From Omnitrophica WOR_2 bacterium GWA2_47_8 (GTDB lineage: Bacteria > Omnitrophota > Gorgyraeia > Zapsychrales > GWA2-47-8): a stretch of DNA of 7,258 nt. The notes under the pieces are model-generated. The model was given only the letters and a program-made list of their open reading frames with translations. It was not told where the DNA came from and did not search any database. Positions 1 to 6,602 of the stretch are shown in pieces. The first letter of the stretch is position 1. The number at the start of each line of letters is the position of its first letter. A program made the translations under genes and the position numbers. The DNA is taken from positions 7,988 through 15,245 of the forward strand of contig MHFY01000045.1 in the NCBI GenBank assembly GCA_001805375.1. Direction: 5' to 3'.

Positions 1-1
1 A

Positions 2-1474
2 GATTTCGGGATCATTATGAACGTAACACCGACGATACGGCAAGGGAAGATCGATCTTACTCTGACGGTAGAGGTCAGTGATGTGGATGCCAGTTTGGCG
101 GCGGGGTCGGATGTTGGTTTTTCAACCCGCGATGCTCAAACGCATCTATTTTTGGAAGATGGCCAGACGATTATTTTGGCCGGTCTAATAAAACAATCGC
201 GCAGTGAAAATTTTAATAAAGTCCCATTTTTAGGGGATCTTCCCATCATTGGCTTGCTCTTTCGCAGCAAGGCTAACGCCACCGCTGATAAGGATACCGA
301 GCTGGTTATTTCATTGACCCCTACTGTTTTGAAAGTTGAACCTAAGGCCCCAGAGGTCGCTGAGGCAACAGAAGAAGGAAGGGGAGGCCGTAAAATGGCT
401 TCTTCCCAGGGCATGGATCAAGAGGCGTCAGAAGAGCTTACCGTGCCAGCGAATGAGACGACGGATGAACAAGATGATCAGGAGTCGTTAGAGGACGCGG
501 CAGAAGAGGGAACTTCAGAAAATGAAACATTGGCGGGGGAGGCCGGGGCCGGGGCACAAGAATCTTTTTCCGAAAAAGACGAAGCTTTGTCCGATAGTAC
601 AACAGGATCTGTAAGTGAAGATTCCATTCAATCGGAAGCCGCTTCGGAAGATGAAGCGCAATCAACGTCAGGATCAGAAAACGCATCAAGCGAGGCAGTA
701 TCCGACACATCGGGATCAGAAAAGACATCAGGCGAAGCAACACTCGACTCGAGTGTCAAGCCTTCCATCGATCTGGCTGTCACTGCCGAAACACCCGAAG
801 GCGAAGATGTTTCAGACCTAATGGCGAATTATGTTAATGCCCTGCAAAGGAAAATTTCCCAGGCGATCTCTTTTCCTTATGAAGCCTCTGAAAAAGGATG
901 GCGCGGGACAGTTAAATTGAATTTACACATTCTTAAGGACGGGACTTTGGATGAAGTTAAGGTGAAAGAATCTTCCGGCTACCCGCTTTTTGATAAAGAC
1001 GCTGTTGATACGACCCAAATATTGGCTCCTTTTGACCCCTTCCCACCGGAATTGAATTTACAAGAACTTATCATCACGGTCCCTATTATTTACAGCCAGG
1101 ATAAAGCAAGCGCGGATTTGACTGAGATATGCGAAATTGATACCACAAGCATTAGGCAAGGAACCAGACCTTTTATTCCATCGGGAGCGACGTACACGCA
1201 GCTTGTCCAGGAAAGGATCGCCAAGTCAGCCATTTATCCTAAACAGGCTAAACAGCTGGGATGGGAAGGCACGGTTAAATTAAATTTGAAAATTTCAAGG
1301 GACGGCTCTCTTGAGTCAGCATCTGTTAAGGAATCTTCCGGGTTTAAAATTTTTGATGAATGCGCCCTTAAGACAGCCAAAATGGTCGCGCCTTATTCTA
1401 CTTTTCCTGCCGATTCACATCTGAAGGAATTAAGCGTAACAGTGCCGATCACTTATAGTTTAGAAAGAAAATAG
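2..1474 (+). CDS. Secretin (CpaC/RcpA or GspD type) C-terminal part fused to two TonB C-terminal domains; 5' partial
   Basis: The reading frame is open to the left edge, so the gene starts upstream. Residues are counted from the Met codon at 17, which is internal. Residues 1 to about 108 match the end of the secretin domain: a GQTIILAGLI stretch, then VPFLGDLPIIGLLF at 69-82, then DTELVISLTPTVL. Secretins form the outer-membrane ring through which pili or secreted proteins leave. Residues about 109-265 are a low-complexity Ser/Glu/Asp/Thr-rich linker with no predicted fold. Two TonB C-terminal-like domains follow, about 270-360 and 389-485; each has GWxGTVKLNL, a DGxL turn, VKESSG and a TVPIxYS end strand. 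Secretins normally end soon after the S-domain, so this tail is unusual. The stop lies 4 bases before the ATPase fusion gene, so the two are probably one operon. The secretin call is firm; whether it is CpaC-like rather than GspD-like is inferred from the neighbours. Confidence 0.9.
   Translation, partial: DFGIIMNVTPTIRQGKIDLTLTVEVSDVDASLAAGSDVGFSTRDAQTHLFLEDGQTIILAGLIKQSRSENFNKVPFLGDLPIIGLLFRSKANATADKDTELVISLTPTVLKVEPKAPEVAEATEEGRGGRKMASSQGMDQEASEELTVPANETTDEQDDQESLEDAAEEGTSENETLAGEAGAGAQESFSEKDEALSDSTTGSVSEDSIQSEAASEDEAQSTSGSENASSEAVSDTSGSEKTSGEATLDSSVKPSIDLAVTAETPEGEDVSDLMANYVNALQRKISQAISFPYEASEKGWRGTVKLNLHILKDGTLDEVKVKESSGYPLFDKDAVDTTQILAPFDPFPPELNLQELIITVPIIYSQDKASADLTEICEIDTTSIRQGTRPFIPSGATYTQLVQERIAKSAIYPKQAKQLGWEGTVKLNLKISRDGSLESASVKESSGFKIFDECALKTAKMVAPYSTFPADSHLKELSVTVPITYSLERK
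668..739 (+). repeat. Imperfect 30-base direct repeat in the secretin linker
   Basis: Positions 668-697 and 710-739 match at 25 of 30 bases by eye. They encode SGSENASSEA and SGSEKTSGEA. This points to local duplication as a source of the Ser/Glu-rich linker. The repeat is in frame and does not disturb the gene. Confidence 0.6.
824..1468 (+). repeat. Duplicated TonB C-terminal domain within the secretin gene
   Basis: The domains at about 824-1096 and 1181-1468 encode two copies of one fold. Shared landmarks in the same order are GTVKLNL, DGxL, VKESSG, FD, AP, FP, EL and TVPIxYS. The copies are clearly diverged at DNA level, so the duplication is old. The first copy has FPYEASEKGW and the second YPKQAKQLGW at the first helix and strand, the typical entry of a TonB_C domain. 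Confidence 0.8.
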
Positions 1475-1478
1475 TTCC

Positions 1479-3647
1479 ATGGAGTCAAAGACCATTACGG
1501 TTTTTAGCAATAAAGGCGGTGTTGGTAAAACCTTTACTTGCGTAAACCTTACCGCTGCCTTAGCCATTTCGGGCCATAAAGCTCTTTTGGTGGATCTGGA
1601 TTTTCACGCCGGGCAAGACATGACGAGGATGCTGAATTTAACCCCGCGTCAGGCCCTGGTTGATCTCCTTGGTGAAATTGAGAAAACTGAAGACCCCGAG
1701 GTCATCAAAAAATATGTCGTCTCTCATGCCAGCGGTTTTGATTTTCTGCCCGCGGTCCGGCAAACCAGCCAAATAGGCCATATCACTCCCGACAACATAA
1801 AACCGTTCTTAAAAAAGGCCAGCCAGGTCTATGAGTATATTATCATCGACGGCGGGACGGTCTTCAGTGAAACTATCATCACGGTCTTCGATTATTCGAA
1901 TCTTATCTTTTTGGTCACGACCCCGGATGTTCTGGCTGTTTATCAGATCAAGTCCGGCATCGATGTTCTACAAAGTCTGCACTATCCTTTAAAGATGATC
2001 AAGATTATTTTAAACCGGTCTGAAAGCCGGGGCGGGGTGGCTTGGCAGCAGGTGCGCTCGGCTTTGAATTGTGAGATATTTGCGCACATCCAGTCCGACG
2101 GTAAAACGGTTGGCATGGCCTTAAACAATGGCGTCCCCTGCGTGATCGAGGCGCCTAAAGCCAAGGTCTCGGAAGCGTTCTTTAAGATGGTCAAGGACCT
2201 GCAGAAGGAAACAGTCTTTGTGAAGTCAACTGATGTGGAACGTTCCCGCACGACAGATCAATTTGCTAAACCTGGAGAATTTTGGGACAAGTTTGGGATC
2301 TCCCAAGAGATCGTTAAGGACGGCGGCCGGGGACAGATGGCCCTGACCTTAGATGACGAAGTGGTTGTTCTTAAGAAAAGGATCCATGAGAAACTGGTCG
2401 AGCGCATGCACTTGGAAGAAGTGACGCCCGAAGCCTTGTCGGACCCCAAACAGGCTCAAAAAATAAAACAACAAGCGGAACAGATCGTGAGTACTCTTAT
2501 ATTGGAAGAAAAAGGGGGAGTGATTTCTTCTCATGAGGAAAGAACCCGCCTAGTTAAAGATATTGTTAACGAAGCTCTTGGCTTGGGGCCGCTGGAAGAC
2601 CTTTTGGCGGACATTGATGTTACGGACATCATGGCCAATAGCCGTAATGAGATCTATGTTGAAAAATCAGGGAAATTGATATTGACCAGTAAGCGGTTCA
2701 TGTCGGATGATCAAATGCGAGCCATCATTGACCGCATCATTGCCCCCCTGGGGCGGCGTATCGATGAGTCAACGCCGATGGTGGATGCGCGTTTGCCTGA
2801 CGGGTCGCGTATCAACGCTATTATCCCGCCCTTGTCGATCAACGGCCCGATGATCACGATCCGCAAGTTCGGTGTCGAACGGCTTGAGGCAAAAGACCTT
2901 TTGGACAGGTTCCATTCCCTGTCGAAACCGATGTATGATTTTTTGAATGCGTGTGTGTTGGGACGAAAAAACATGATCGTCTCTGGTGGGACCGGCGCGG
3001 GAAAAACGACACTCTTGAATGTCATTTCACAATTTATTCCAGATACAGAACGCATCATCACGATCGAAGACGCCGCGGAATTACGTATCCGAAAAAGCCA
3101 TTGGGGCCGTTTGGAATCGAGGCCGACCAATATCGAAGGCAAAGGGTCTGTCACGATCAGGGACCTGTTTATTAATTCTCTTCGTATGCGCCCGGACAGG
3201 ATCATCATCGGAGAATGCCGGGGCCCGGAGATCTTAGACATGTTGCAGGCCATGAATACGGGCCATGATGGATCGCTGACGACCCTGCATGCCAACTCCA
3301 CGCGTGATGCCATGGTGCGCATCAGTTCCATGATCTTGTTAAGCGGGATAGAGCTTCCGGTACGCGCCATTAATGAAATGATCGCCTCTGCCATTGATGT
3401 CATTGTCCATGTGGCCCGCTATTCCGACGGATCGCGCAAGATAACAGGGGTTACGGAAGTTATCGGCCTCACAAAGGATTTTCAGGTCGACCTGAGAGAT
3501 ATTTTTGTCTTTCAGCACAAGGGGATGGATGCTAATGGCCTTACCTTAGGCGAGTTTATTCCCACCGGCTATATCCCCGAATGTTACGAAGACCTCGTTC
3601 AGCGGGGGATCAATTTGGATAAAAGCATCTTCACGAAAAACGCTTAA
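1479..3647 (+). CDS. Fusion of CpaE/TadZ-like MinD-family ATPase and CpaF/TadA-like pilus secretion ATPase
   Basis: Residues 1 to about 250 are a ParA/MinD-type ATPase: a deviant Walker A KGGVGKT at 12-18 (signature Lys12, catalytic Lys17), VDLD at 38-41, and a Walker B IIIDGG ending at 126 where relatives often have DLP. TadZ/CpaE proteins of this kind place Tad pili at the cell envelope; the usual N-terminal receiver-like domain is missing. After a linker (about 250-290), residues 292-722 form a full CpaF of about 430 residues: an N-terminal KRIHEKLVERM helix, the ARLPDGSRIN region, Walker A GGTGAGKTT at 503-511, Asp box Glu530/Asp531, Walker B IIIGECR (Glu579), and a His box GHDGSLTTLH at 595-604. 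CpaF hydrolyses ATP to drive pilin assembly. All key residues are present in both halves, so both ATPases are probably active. There is no clear Shine-Dalgarno; the start 4 bases after the secretin stop suggests translational coupling. Confidence 0.93.
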   Translation: MESKTITVFSNKGGVGKTFTCVNLTAALAISGHKALLVDLDFHAGQDMTRMLNLTPRQALVDLLGEIEKTEDPEVIKKYVVSHASGFDFLPAVRQTSQIGHITPDNIKPFLKKASQVYEYIIIDGGTVFSETIITVFDYSNLIFLVTTPDVLAVYQIKSGIDVLQSLHYPLKMIKIILNRSESRGGVAWQQVRSALNCEIFAHIQSDGKTVGMALNNGVPCVIEAPKAKVSEAFFKMVKDLQKETVFVKSTDVERSRTTDQFAKPGEFWDKFGISQEIVKDGGRGQMALTLDDEVVVLKKRIHEKLVERMHLEEVTPEALSDPKQAQKIKQQAEQIVSTLILEEKGGVISSHEERTRLVKDIVNEALGLGPLEDLLADIDVTDIMANSRNEIYVEKSGKLILTSKRFMSDDQMRAIIDRIIAPLGRRIDESTPMVDARLPDGSRINAIIPPLSINGPMITIRKFGVERLEAKDLLDRFHSLSKPMYDFLNACVLGRKNMIVSGGTGAGKTTLLNVISQFIPDTERIITIEDAAELRIRKSHWGRLESRPTNIEGKGSVTIRDLFINSLRMRPDRIIIGECRGPEILDMLQAMNTGHDGSLTTLHANSTRDAMVRISSMILLSGIELPVRAINEMIASAIDVIVHVARYSDGSRKITGVTEVIGLTKDFQVDLRDIFVFQHKGMDANGLTLGEFIPTGYIPECYEDLVQRGINLDKSIFTKNA

Positions 3648-3660
3648 ACCTATCTTCCCA

Positions 3661-4005
3661 GTGAAAATCCTAAATTTAACCAAAAACACTGTCATTGCCA
3701 GTGATGTAAAGATCGCTGATACGCTCGCGACACGCGGGGTAGGTTTGCTCAACCGCCGTATTATCACAGAAGATCAGGCGTTGATCATCAAGCCATGCCA
3801 GTCCATCCATATGTTTTTTATGCGTTTTCCCATTGATGTTATTTTTGTTAATGCGGAAAATAATGTGGAGGGAATAGTCGCAGATATCAAACCCTTTCAA
3901 TTGAGTCCGATATTCTTTAAAGCCAGCTACGCGATCGAATTAAAATCAGGCAGGATCAGGACAACGAAGACAAGGGTTGGTGATCGGATTTCTTTAGCTT
4001 CTTAA
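3661..4005 (+). CDS. DUF192 family protein (GTG start)
   Basis: This 114-residue protein matches DUF192 (COG1430) from end to end: an N-terminal strand KILNLTKNTVIASDV, then RGVGLLNR at 25-32, then the family core PCQSIHMFFMRFPIDVIFV at 45-63 with Cys46, His50, Met54 and Asp59, and a closing VGDRI. The molecular function of DUF192 is not established. Many members carry a signal peptide or lipobox; this one has none, so it is probably cytoplasmic. The GTG start gives the normal family N-terminus, and no ATG in frame would keep it. No Shine-Dalgarno is visible. It lies 13 bases after the ATPase fusion gene and is probably co-transcribed. It sits where many Tad operons have the TadB/TadC platform genes, but it is not related to them. 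Confidence 0.85.
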   Translation: MKILNLTKNTVIASDVKIADTLATRGVGLLNRRIITEDQALIIKPCQSIHMFFMRFPIDVIFVNAENNVEGIVADIKPFQLSPIFFKASYAIELKSGRIRTTKTRVGDRISLAS

Positions 4006-4014
4006 CAGCAGATG

Positions 4015-4278
4015 CTAAAATTTAATTTCCCCCTCATTTCCATCTTCCAGTTTTGAAATATCATCAGCCGCGCGATCAACTTCGTCCAGCCAGCGTTTAC
4101 AAAATTTACAGACCTTCGCTTCATGAAAGATCATCTTTCCGCAGAAAAGGCATCGTTTCTTTTCCGCCCCATGGTAATCGACCTCAACAATATCATCCAG
4201 AAAATATTGATCGCAGTGCGGGCACTTTTGCGTGCGCTCTTTGACTTCTTCAAAGCAGTAGGGGCATTTTTCTATCAT
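4015..4278 (-). CDS. Small double zinc-ribbon protein
   Basis: This 87-residue protein has four CxxC pairs: CPYC at 5-8, CPHC at 19-22, CLFC at 43-46 and CKFC at 57-60. The pairs would form two zinc ribbons, followed by a short acidic tail (about 67-87). There is no signal peptide or membrane segment. Small rubredoxin-like zinc ribbons often mediate contacts with protein or nucleic acid, but the partner here is unknown. It is the only minus-strand gene in the window and converges on the DUF192 gene with 9 bases between the stops. No Shine-Dalgarno precedes the ATG; the upstream bases are A/T-rich. The regular spacing of the cysteines makes chance translation unlikely. Confidence 0.85.
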   Translation of the reverse strand: MIEKCPYCFEEVKERTQKCPHCDQYFLDDIVEVDYHGAEKKRCLFCGKMIFHEAKVCKFCKRWLDEVDRAADDISKLEDGNEGEIKF

Positions 4279-4296
4279 AAAAAATAAATGAAGGTT

Positions 4297-4387
4297 ATCA
4301 GGGTATCAGAATATCAGCAGGAAAATCATCAGAACATCAGAGGTCTTAAACTGATCGCCTGGCATCCTGATCATCTGATAGTCTGCA
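4297..4387. repeat. Inverted repeat made of ATCAG / CTGAT units spaced by 8 bases
   Basis: ATCAG begins at 4297, 4305 and 4313, then at 4328 and 4336. After about 10 bases the reverse complement takes over: CTGAT begins at 4351, 4367 and 4375, with degenerate CTG units at 4359 and 4383. The units in each arm are 8 bases apart, apart from one 15-base step (4313 to 4328). The two arms can pair as a long imperfect hairpin, with TATCAG-3 bases-ATCAG opposite CTGAT-3 bases-CTGATA. It is too short-unit and too irregular to be a CRISPR array, and it is not coding. Confidence 0.75.
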
Positions 4388-4458
4388 AATCGATATATCT
4401 TAAACTAAGGGCTTGGCTCTTGGCAAGTAAAAATATTTTTTAAACAGGAATATAATTC

Positions 4459-4469
4459 TATGTTATACT
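4459..4469 (+). promoter_or_regulatory. Extended -10 promoter for the transposase-like gene
   Basis: TATACT at 4464-4469 is preceded by TG at 4461-4462, which is an extended -10 element. Transcription would start near 4476, giving a leader of about 35 bases before the ATG at 4511. The -35 region (around 4440-4446) is weak, which extended -10 promoters tolerate. The same 11 bases, TATGTTATACT, form the -10 region of the promoter at 6361-6371. Confidence 0.5.
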
Positions 4470-4510
4470 AAAACTTACTTATAAAATGTCCAAAATGAAC
4501 TTTAAAGCCC

Positions 4511-6331
4511 ATGGGCGTTATCTATAAATTAAAATCGGACGTCGTAGACTATATTTTAAAGCAAAAACGCAATAATCCTGCCGTAAGCTGCCGCGGGCTT
4601 GTCTTCTCTGTAAAAGAAAAATTCAAATGTGAAGTTTCCAAATCTTCAATTAATAACGTGCTCCAGGAGGCGCAGTTGAGCAGCCCCGTCGGGCGTAGGT
4701 CTCTCCTGCCGGGTGCTAAGAAGTTCTCCATTCCTGAAACGCGGGAAAAGGACTTATTTGATAAGAATTTAAAAGAAAAATTTAATTTTGAAGATAAGGT
4801 CCAGCCTAAAAAGCCCCAATCGCCGCCTGTTAAAGAAAGGGCCCTCGTAAAAGTTAAGTTAGATAAAGCCCCCGCTCCCCCGGAAATGTCCAAAAAGAAA
4901 TTGAAGCAGTTCCCCGATGATGTTTTGAGGCCTAAGCTGGTTTTGGAAAAGCCGAAAACTTCGCTGGAGCACATCCCGCGTGATAAAGGGGCCTACTATG
5001 ACGGCATGGGGTCTTTTTTCCTCAAGGCTGCGGAGTGGCTGCTGTGTGAATATTCGATCATGGGGCGCGTGCTGAGCAATTATTTGTCCGGCTATACTCA
5101 TGAGCAGATCAACAATATCGCCGAGGCTATTTTATATTTGGAGGCGTTTAATATCAAAGAACCCACGGAGATCATAAAATATCAGGGGCAGGGCTTATGG
5201 GTTTTAAATAAATTTAAAGGGGTTTTTGATTTTAGTATTTTGATCAAGATTTTGGAGGACATCAAGGATATCAAAGGATTTAATATCGCGCTTTCCAATG
5301 AAATTGACTTAGCGTTTAAAGAGATCGCCAACTTTAAGGTAACCTTAAGTGATTCCACGGAGTTTTTTATTGACGCTAATTTCGCCACGTTATCAAATGT
5401 CCAGACTGGACTTTATTGCCCAAATCAAAAGGCGGTGAAAGCAATGTCCAAACAAATCATTAATAATATTTTACCGACGACGCTTTTGAGCGTTTCGAGT
5501 ACTTCCTCTTTAAAGGTCTTTTTGGAAATGGTTTCTTCTTATGAAAACCTTACAGCTAAGCAGATCAAAAAAATCACTTTAATGGATCCGGCTGGACAGG
5601 AAGTCGTTAATTTTACGACGATCCCCTCTAAGCGGCGGTATTTTATCGGCGGCCTTTGGCCCTGGCAGATAGAATTTAGCCAGTTACAGGAGGAAAGCGA
5701 GGATCTGCCGTCCCATTACTATAAACACCCGCTTTTAGGAAAAGATGTTTATTATGTTGAAACCTATAGCAGCTTTCTTAATGATTATATCCATCAGCCT
5801 TTGTCGCCTTTGAGGGTCATTTTTGTGAAAGAAGCGCATAATGCGCCTGCCCTATTTGCTATCCTGACCAATTTCTCCGTCGACAAAATGTCTTCGGATA
5901 GTATCATTTATCATTATCTTTTGCGCTGGCCGAATCTCCAAAGGAGCCAGGATCTAGCTTTTATCCGGCAGCCGGGCTCCATAGCTCAGCCTCCTGAATC
6001 GATGGCCCAGTCCCCATCTTCCGGGTTAGAGGTCCATAGTTTACATATGAATTTTAAGAGACTTTTTTCTCTTTTAACGGAATTCTCCAAAAAGTACTTT
6101 TTCCCTTTTCACTACCATAAAATGGATGTATCTGACATGATCGCAAATATCTATGCTTTAGGCGGTTTTTTGACGGAAACAGCCCAATTTATCGTGGTCC
6201 ACCTGCAATTGCCCACGGACTACCCTTTTCGGGAGGATCTGGAGTTTGCCAGTAAAAGGCTTAACGAGAAAGAGGTCCTGGACCCCCAAGGGCGCCGGCT
6301 TTTGGTCTTTATTGAGGAAAAGCCTTCCTGA
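4511..6331 (+). CDS. HTH protein with a DDE-transposase-like body, probably catalytically dead
   Basis: The 606-residue product starts with a helix-turn-helix-like domain (about 1-60; SCRGLVFSVKEKF and VSKSSINNVL fit two helical segments). A basic, proline-rich linker follows (about 61-155), then a large domain beginning at YYDGMGSFFLKAAEW (162 onward). Features that recall DDE transposases are FFIDANF (Asp288), LMDPAGQE (Asp359) before a strand FIGGLWPW, AILTNF, and YLLRW at 469-473. In such transposases an acid usually sits a few residues after RW (RWxxE); here the sequence is RWPNLQRSQ, with no acid. It is full length, with no frameshift. I saw no flanking terminal inverted repeats or target duplication. 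It may be a domesticated transposase acting as a DNA-binding regulator, or a lineage-specific family. I do not recognise a named gene. There is no Shine-Dalgarno before the ATG. Confidence 0.7.
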   Translation: MGVIYKLKSDVVDYILKQKRNNPAVSCRGLVFSVKEKFKCEVSKSSINNVLQEAQLSSPVGRRSLLPGAKKFSIPETREKDLFDKNLKEKFNFEDKVQPKKPQSPPVKERALVKVKLDKAPAPPEMSKKKLKQFPDDVLRPKLVLEKPKTSLEHIPRDKGAYYDGMGSFFLKAAEWLLCEYSIMGRVLSNYLSGYTHEQINNIAEAILYLEAFNIKEPTEIIKYQGQGLWVLNKFKGVFDFSILIKILEDIKDIKGFNIALSNEIDLAFKEIANFKVTLSDSTEFFIDANFATLSNVQTGLYCPNQKAVKAMSKQIINNILPTTLLSVSSTSSLKVFLEMVSSYENLTAKQIKKITLMDPAGQEVVNFTTIPSKRRYFIGGLWPWQIEFSQLQEESEDLPSHYYKHPLLGKDVYYVETYSSFLNDYIHQPLSPLRVIFVKEAHNAPALFAILTNFSVDKMSSDSIIYHYLLRWPNLQRSQDLAFIRQPGSIAQPPESMAQSPSSGLEVHSLHMNFKRLFSLLTEFSKKYFFPFHYHKMDVSDMIANIYALGGFLTETAQFIVVHLQLPTDYPFREDLEFASKRLNEKEVLDPQGRRLLVFIEEKPS

Positions 6332-6343
6332 TATCCCCCTTGC

Positions 6344-6371
6344 TTGACACTTCATCGAAATATGTTATACT
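6344..6371 (+). promoter_or_regulatory. Near-consensus sigma-70 promoter upstream of the pilin leader
   Basis: A perfect -35, TTGACA, at 6344-6349 is followed by a 16-base spacer and TATACT at 6366-6371. TG at 6363-6364 makes it an extended -10. The start of transcription would be near 6378. The promoter begins 12 bases after the stop of the preceding gene, so the pilin region can be expressed independently of it. This is the strongest promoter in the window. Confidence 0.85.
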
Positions 6372-6377
6372 TGCACT

Positions 6378-6590
6378 GTCTCTGTAATAAATAATTAATT
6401 AATTCTTTTTACTTTCAATTAACTTCCTTTAAAATGTTGTTAGGGAGTTTTTGAAAAGCCACGGGGGTAAAAAGTGAAACGAGTTGTAGATATTTTATGC
6501 GTAAAAAGAAATTATAGCCCTTACCGGATATTTAACGGGGCATGCTTTTTATTGACCTCCATCTTAAACGAGATGGGGGTTTTTGGTTTT
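6378..6590 (+). ncRNA. Untranslated leader or small RNA between promoter and terminator
   Basis: About 213 bases lie between the predicted transcription start and a clear intrinsic terminator. The first part is very A/T-rich (TAATTAATTAATT near 6390); the middle contains GCCACGGGGGTAA and an AGCCC...GGGGC pair around 6517-6543. A possible GTG start at 6474 follows a G-run, but that frame reads through the terminator stem and has no recognisable product. A strong promoter with an early terminator is typical of a riboswitch or attenuator leader, or of a free small RNA. I could not match it to a known RNA family by eye. Confidence 0.45.
6556..6590 (+). terminator. Intrinsic terminator upstream of the pilin genes
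   Basis: CCTCCATCT (6556-6564) pairs with AGATGGGGG (6571-6579) as a 9-base stem with one T-G wobble and a 6-base loop. TTTTT follows directly, then GG and TTTT. It lies about 210 bases into the transcript from the 6344 promoter and about 210 bases before the first pilin start, so the pilins need read-through, antitermination or a second promoter. Confidence 0.85.
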
Positions 6591-6602
6591 AGGTTGTTTG
6601 TT

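Larger units (their letters stand above)
4279..4510. other. Divergent intergenic region with phased repeats and a promoter
   Basis: These 232 bases separate the start of the zinc-ribbon gene (minus strand) from the start of the transposase-like gene (plus strand). They contain the 8-base-period inverted repeat described separately and a candidate promoter near 4459-4469. I see no convincing promoter for the minus-strand gene and no open frame of note. Confidence 0.7.

Noticed and set aside
2711..3403. Open minus-strand frame of 230 codons
   Set aside because: It lies wholly opposite the conserved core of the CpaF domain, has no recognisable domain, and such mirror frames follow from codon bias in the real gene.
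4297..4387. CRISPR array
   Set aside because: The units are only 5 bases in 8-base steps with both orientations present; there are no repeats of 23 bases or more and no spacers.
4420..4456. Promoter made of TTGGCA (4420) and TATAAT (4451)
   Set aside because: The spacer would be 25 bases, far from the usual 16-18; the extended -10 at 4459-4469 is a better candidate.
4511..6331. Complete insertion sequence
   Set aside because: I found no terminal inverted repeats or target-site duplication around the gene, and the putative last catalytic acid is absent.
6440..6480. c-di-GMP-I riboswitch core at GAAAAGCCACGGGG
   Set aside because: It looks like the 3' half of the GEMM core, but the required GGCAAACC half and its hairpin are missing upstream.
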